In this document: positions 62,470 through 64,000 of the stretch, in pieces
Layout: each line of letters begins with the position of its first letter
Numbering within the stretch: position 1 is the stretch's first letter
Origin: Alkalihalobacterium alkalinitrilicum
GTDB taxonomy: Bacteria > Bacillota > Bacilli > Bacillales > Bacillaceae_F
Direction: 5' to 3'
Assembly (NCBI RefSeq): GCF_002019605.1
Contig: NZ_KV917368.1
Span: 3,069,517-3,133,516, forward strand
DNA length: 64,000 bases
Notes under the pieces: generated by a model
Told to the model about the DNA's origin: nothing
The model's input: only the letters and a program-made list of their open reading frames with translations
Databases searched by the model: none
Made by a program: the position numbers and the translations under genes

Positions 62470-64000
62470 ATGAGTATGTTTTGTTATCAATGTCAGGAAA
62501 CAGCAAAAGGAACAGGTTGTACAATCGTTGGAGTATGTGGAAAGAAAGATAATCTTGCGAATATGCAAGACTTGCTCATCTATACAGCCAAAGGCACTTC
62601 AATTGTAAACAATGTGGCACGAGAGTTAGGGGTAAATTTAAAAGAAACAGATAAATATATCGTTACATCTCTTTTCATGACGATTACAAATGCAAACTGG
62701 AATCAAGAAGACTTTTTTAATCATATAAGAAAAGGGTTAAGTCTTCGTGAAACAACCAAAACGGCGATTGAAAAGGCGGGTCACAAGGTTGAAAATACGA
62801 GTGACTTTGTCACTTGGTTTGCTGAAACCAATAATGATTTGGAAATCAAATCAGCTAGTCAAGAAGTGAGTATCCTAGCAACAAGAGATGAAGACATTCG
62901 TTCGTTAAGAGAGCTTATCGTTTATGGTTTAAAAGGTTTAGCGGCTTATTTAGAACATGCGAATCACTTAGGATATCAAAAAGATGATCTTTATGCTTTT
63001 ATGCAAAAGGCACTTGCTGATGTAACAAATGACGACCTATCAATTGATGAGTTAGTCGGTCTCGCAATGGAATGCGGTAAATATGGTGTCCATGCGATGG
63101 AACTATTGGATACAGCCAATACAACAACATACGGTAATCCTGAAATTACCAAAGTAAACATTGGGGTTCGTACTAATCCAGGCATTTTAATTAGTGGCCA
63201 TGACCTAAAAGACATGGAACAACTACTAGCACAAACAGAAGGAACTGGAGTGGACGTTTATACGCATAGTGAAATGTTGCCAGCTAACTATTACCCAGCA
63301 TTTAATAAGTATAGCCACTTTGTCGGAAACTACGGGAATGCATGGTGGGAGCAAACACGTGAATTTGAAAGTTTTAACGGCCCAATCTTGATGACGACCA
63401 ACTGTATTGTACCACCGAAAGCATCATATAAGGATCGTATGTATACAACAGGAGCAACAGGTGTTGAAGGTGTCGTGCATATTGAAAAAAATGAAGACGG
63501 ATTAAAAGATTTCTCTGCGATCATCGAGCATGCGAAAAAGTGTGAGGCTCCAATCGAAATTGAAAATGGTGAAATCATTGGTGGATTTGCACACGATCAA
63601 GTTTTAAAACTGGCTGACAATGTTGTTGAAGCTGTTAAGAATGGCGATATTAAACAATTTTTTGTCATGGCAGGATGTGATGGAAGACATAAAAGCAGAG
63701 AGTATTATAAAAATTTTGCAGAAGAGTTACCAAAAGAAACCGTTATTTTGACAGCTGGCTGTGCGAAATATCGTTATAACAAATTAGATTTAGGGGATAT
63801 CAATGGTATCCCAAGGGTTCTAGACGCAGGACAATGTAACGATTCTTATTCATTAGTTATGATTGCATTGAAGTTAAAGGAAGCGTTTGGTTTAGAGAGT
63901 GTAAATGATCTACCATTATCATATAACATTGCATGGTATGAGCAAAAAGCGGTAATTGTCTTCTTATCTCTATTGTACCTTGATGTAAAAAACATCCATG
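62470..64000 (+). CDS. hcp: Hydroxylamine reductase / hybrid-cluster protein, cut by the window edge
   Basis: The first 510 residues of Hcp, which carries a cubane and a hybrid Fe-S-O cluster and acts in nitric oxide and nitrosative stress. The N-terminal Cys motif is [17 protein letters not shown] followed by TIVGVC, the short-spaced class. Further landmarks are [72 protein letters not shown] and [10 protein letters not shown] (cluster ligands). The gene runs past the right edge. ATG with ACTGGAGGATC upstream. An FNR-type site suggests anaerobic induction; NO from the nos gene in this window could be one source of stress. Confidence 0.95.
   Translation, partial: MSMFCYQCQETAKGTGCTIVGVCGKKDNLANMQDLLIYTAKGTSIVNNVARELGVNLKETDKYIVTSLFMTITNANWNQEDFFNHIRKGLSLRETTKTAIEKAGHKVENTSDFVTWFAETNNDLEIKSASQEVSILATRDEDIRSLRELIVYGLKGLAAYLEHANHLGYQKDDLYAFMQKALADVTNDDLSIDELVGLAMECGKYGVHAMELLDTANTTTYGNPEITKVNIGVRTNPGILISGHDLKDMEQLLAQTEGTGVDVYTHSEMLPANYYPAFNKYSHFVGNYGNAWWEQTREFESFNGPILMTTNCIVPPKASYKDRMYTTGATGVEGVVHIEKNEDGLKDFSAIIEHAKKCEAPIEIENGEIIGGFAHDQVLKLADNVVEAVKNGDIKQFFVMAGCDGRHKSREYYKNFAEELPKETVILTAGCAKYRYNKLDLGDINGIPRVLDAGQCNDSYSLVMIALKLKEAFGLESVNDLPLSYNIAWYEQKAVIVFLSLLYLDVKNIH

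Overview
The window is low-GC Firmicute DNA and most likely comes from a halotolerant or alkaliphilic, spore-forming member of the Bacillaceae. The yfh block of Bacillus (mutY, yfhP, yfhJ, sspK, yfhH, recX, yfhF, yfhE, yfhD) is nearly intact. There are spore genes (sspK, aprX, a forespore-type promoter before yfhE), a complete ectoine pathway (ectABC), strong AGGAGG ribosome sites and many TTG starts. No rRNA, tRNA or CRISPR array was seen.

Layout. Positions 1-4804 (minus) form one tightly spaced run: a hypothetical gene, mutY, an SDR oxidoreductase, bluB, a YwrD-like gamma-glutamyltransferase and the start of a chromate-transporter gene. Positions 4958-11660 hold the yfh block, with a lactate permease between yfhH and recX. 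Positions 12105-14591 are ectABC. Positions 14932-26721 are mixed housekeeping and envelope genes: a second YfhP-like protein, a bacterial nitric oxide synthase, rluF, an alanine/Na+ symporter, a sortase-anchored SGNH hydrolase, aprX and a tyrosine phosphatase. Positions 27713-39283 (minus) are a reductive pyrimidine catabolism region: preT-preA-hydA, an NCS1 nucleobase transporter, a PucR regulator, methylmalonate/malonate-semialdehyde dehydrogenase and an omega-aminotransferase. Together these would take uracil or thymine to beta-amino acids and on to acetyl- or propionyl-CoA, but the beta-ureidopropionase is not in the window. CcpA-type cre sites lie upstream of preT and of an FbpA-like small gene.

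Positions 40259-46596 hold an RlmN-type enzyme, an NreA-like GAF protein with a NarL-type two-component pair, a KinB-like kinase and remnants of decayed genes. Positions 46885-52792 are the cytochrome bd operon cydA-cydB-cydS-cydD-cydC, including the 33-residue CydS, with a Rex/FNR-type palindrome upstream. After guaC comes a D-galactonate dehydratase pseudogene, cut by a 1236-bp IS3-family element (target duplication ACC) and carrying an in-frame TGA. Positions 57370-62034 are an arsenic operon (arsR-acr3-arsC-arsD-arsA plus a HesB-like gene) with a perfect operator palindrome. The window ends inside hcp, which has an FNR-type site.

The most unusual feature is a dispersed intergenic repeat with up to three hairpins, present in five copies (about 26.7, 34.9, 42.1, 52.9 and 59.9 kb). 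Stem positions differ between copies in ways that mostly keep pairing, and one copy sits inside the ars operon.
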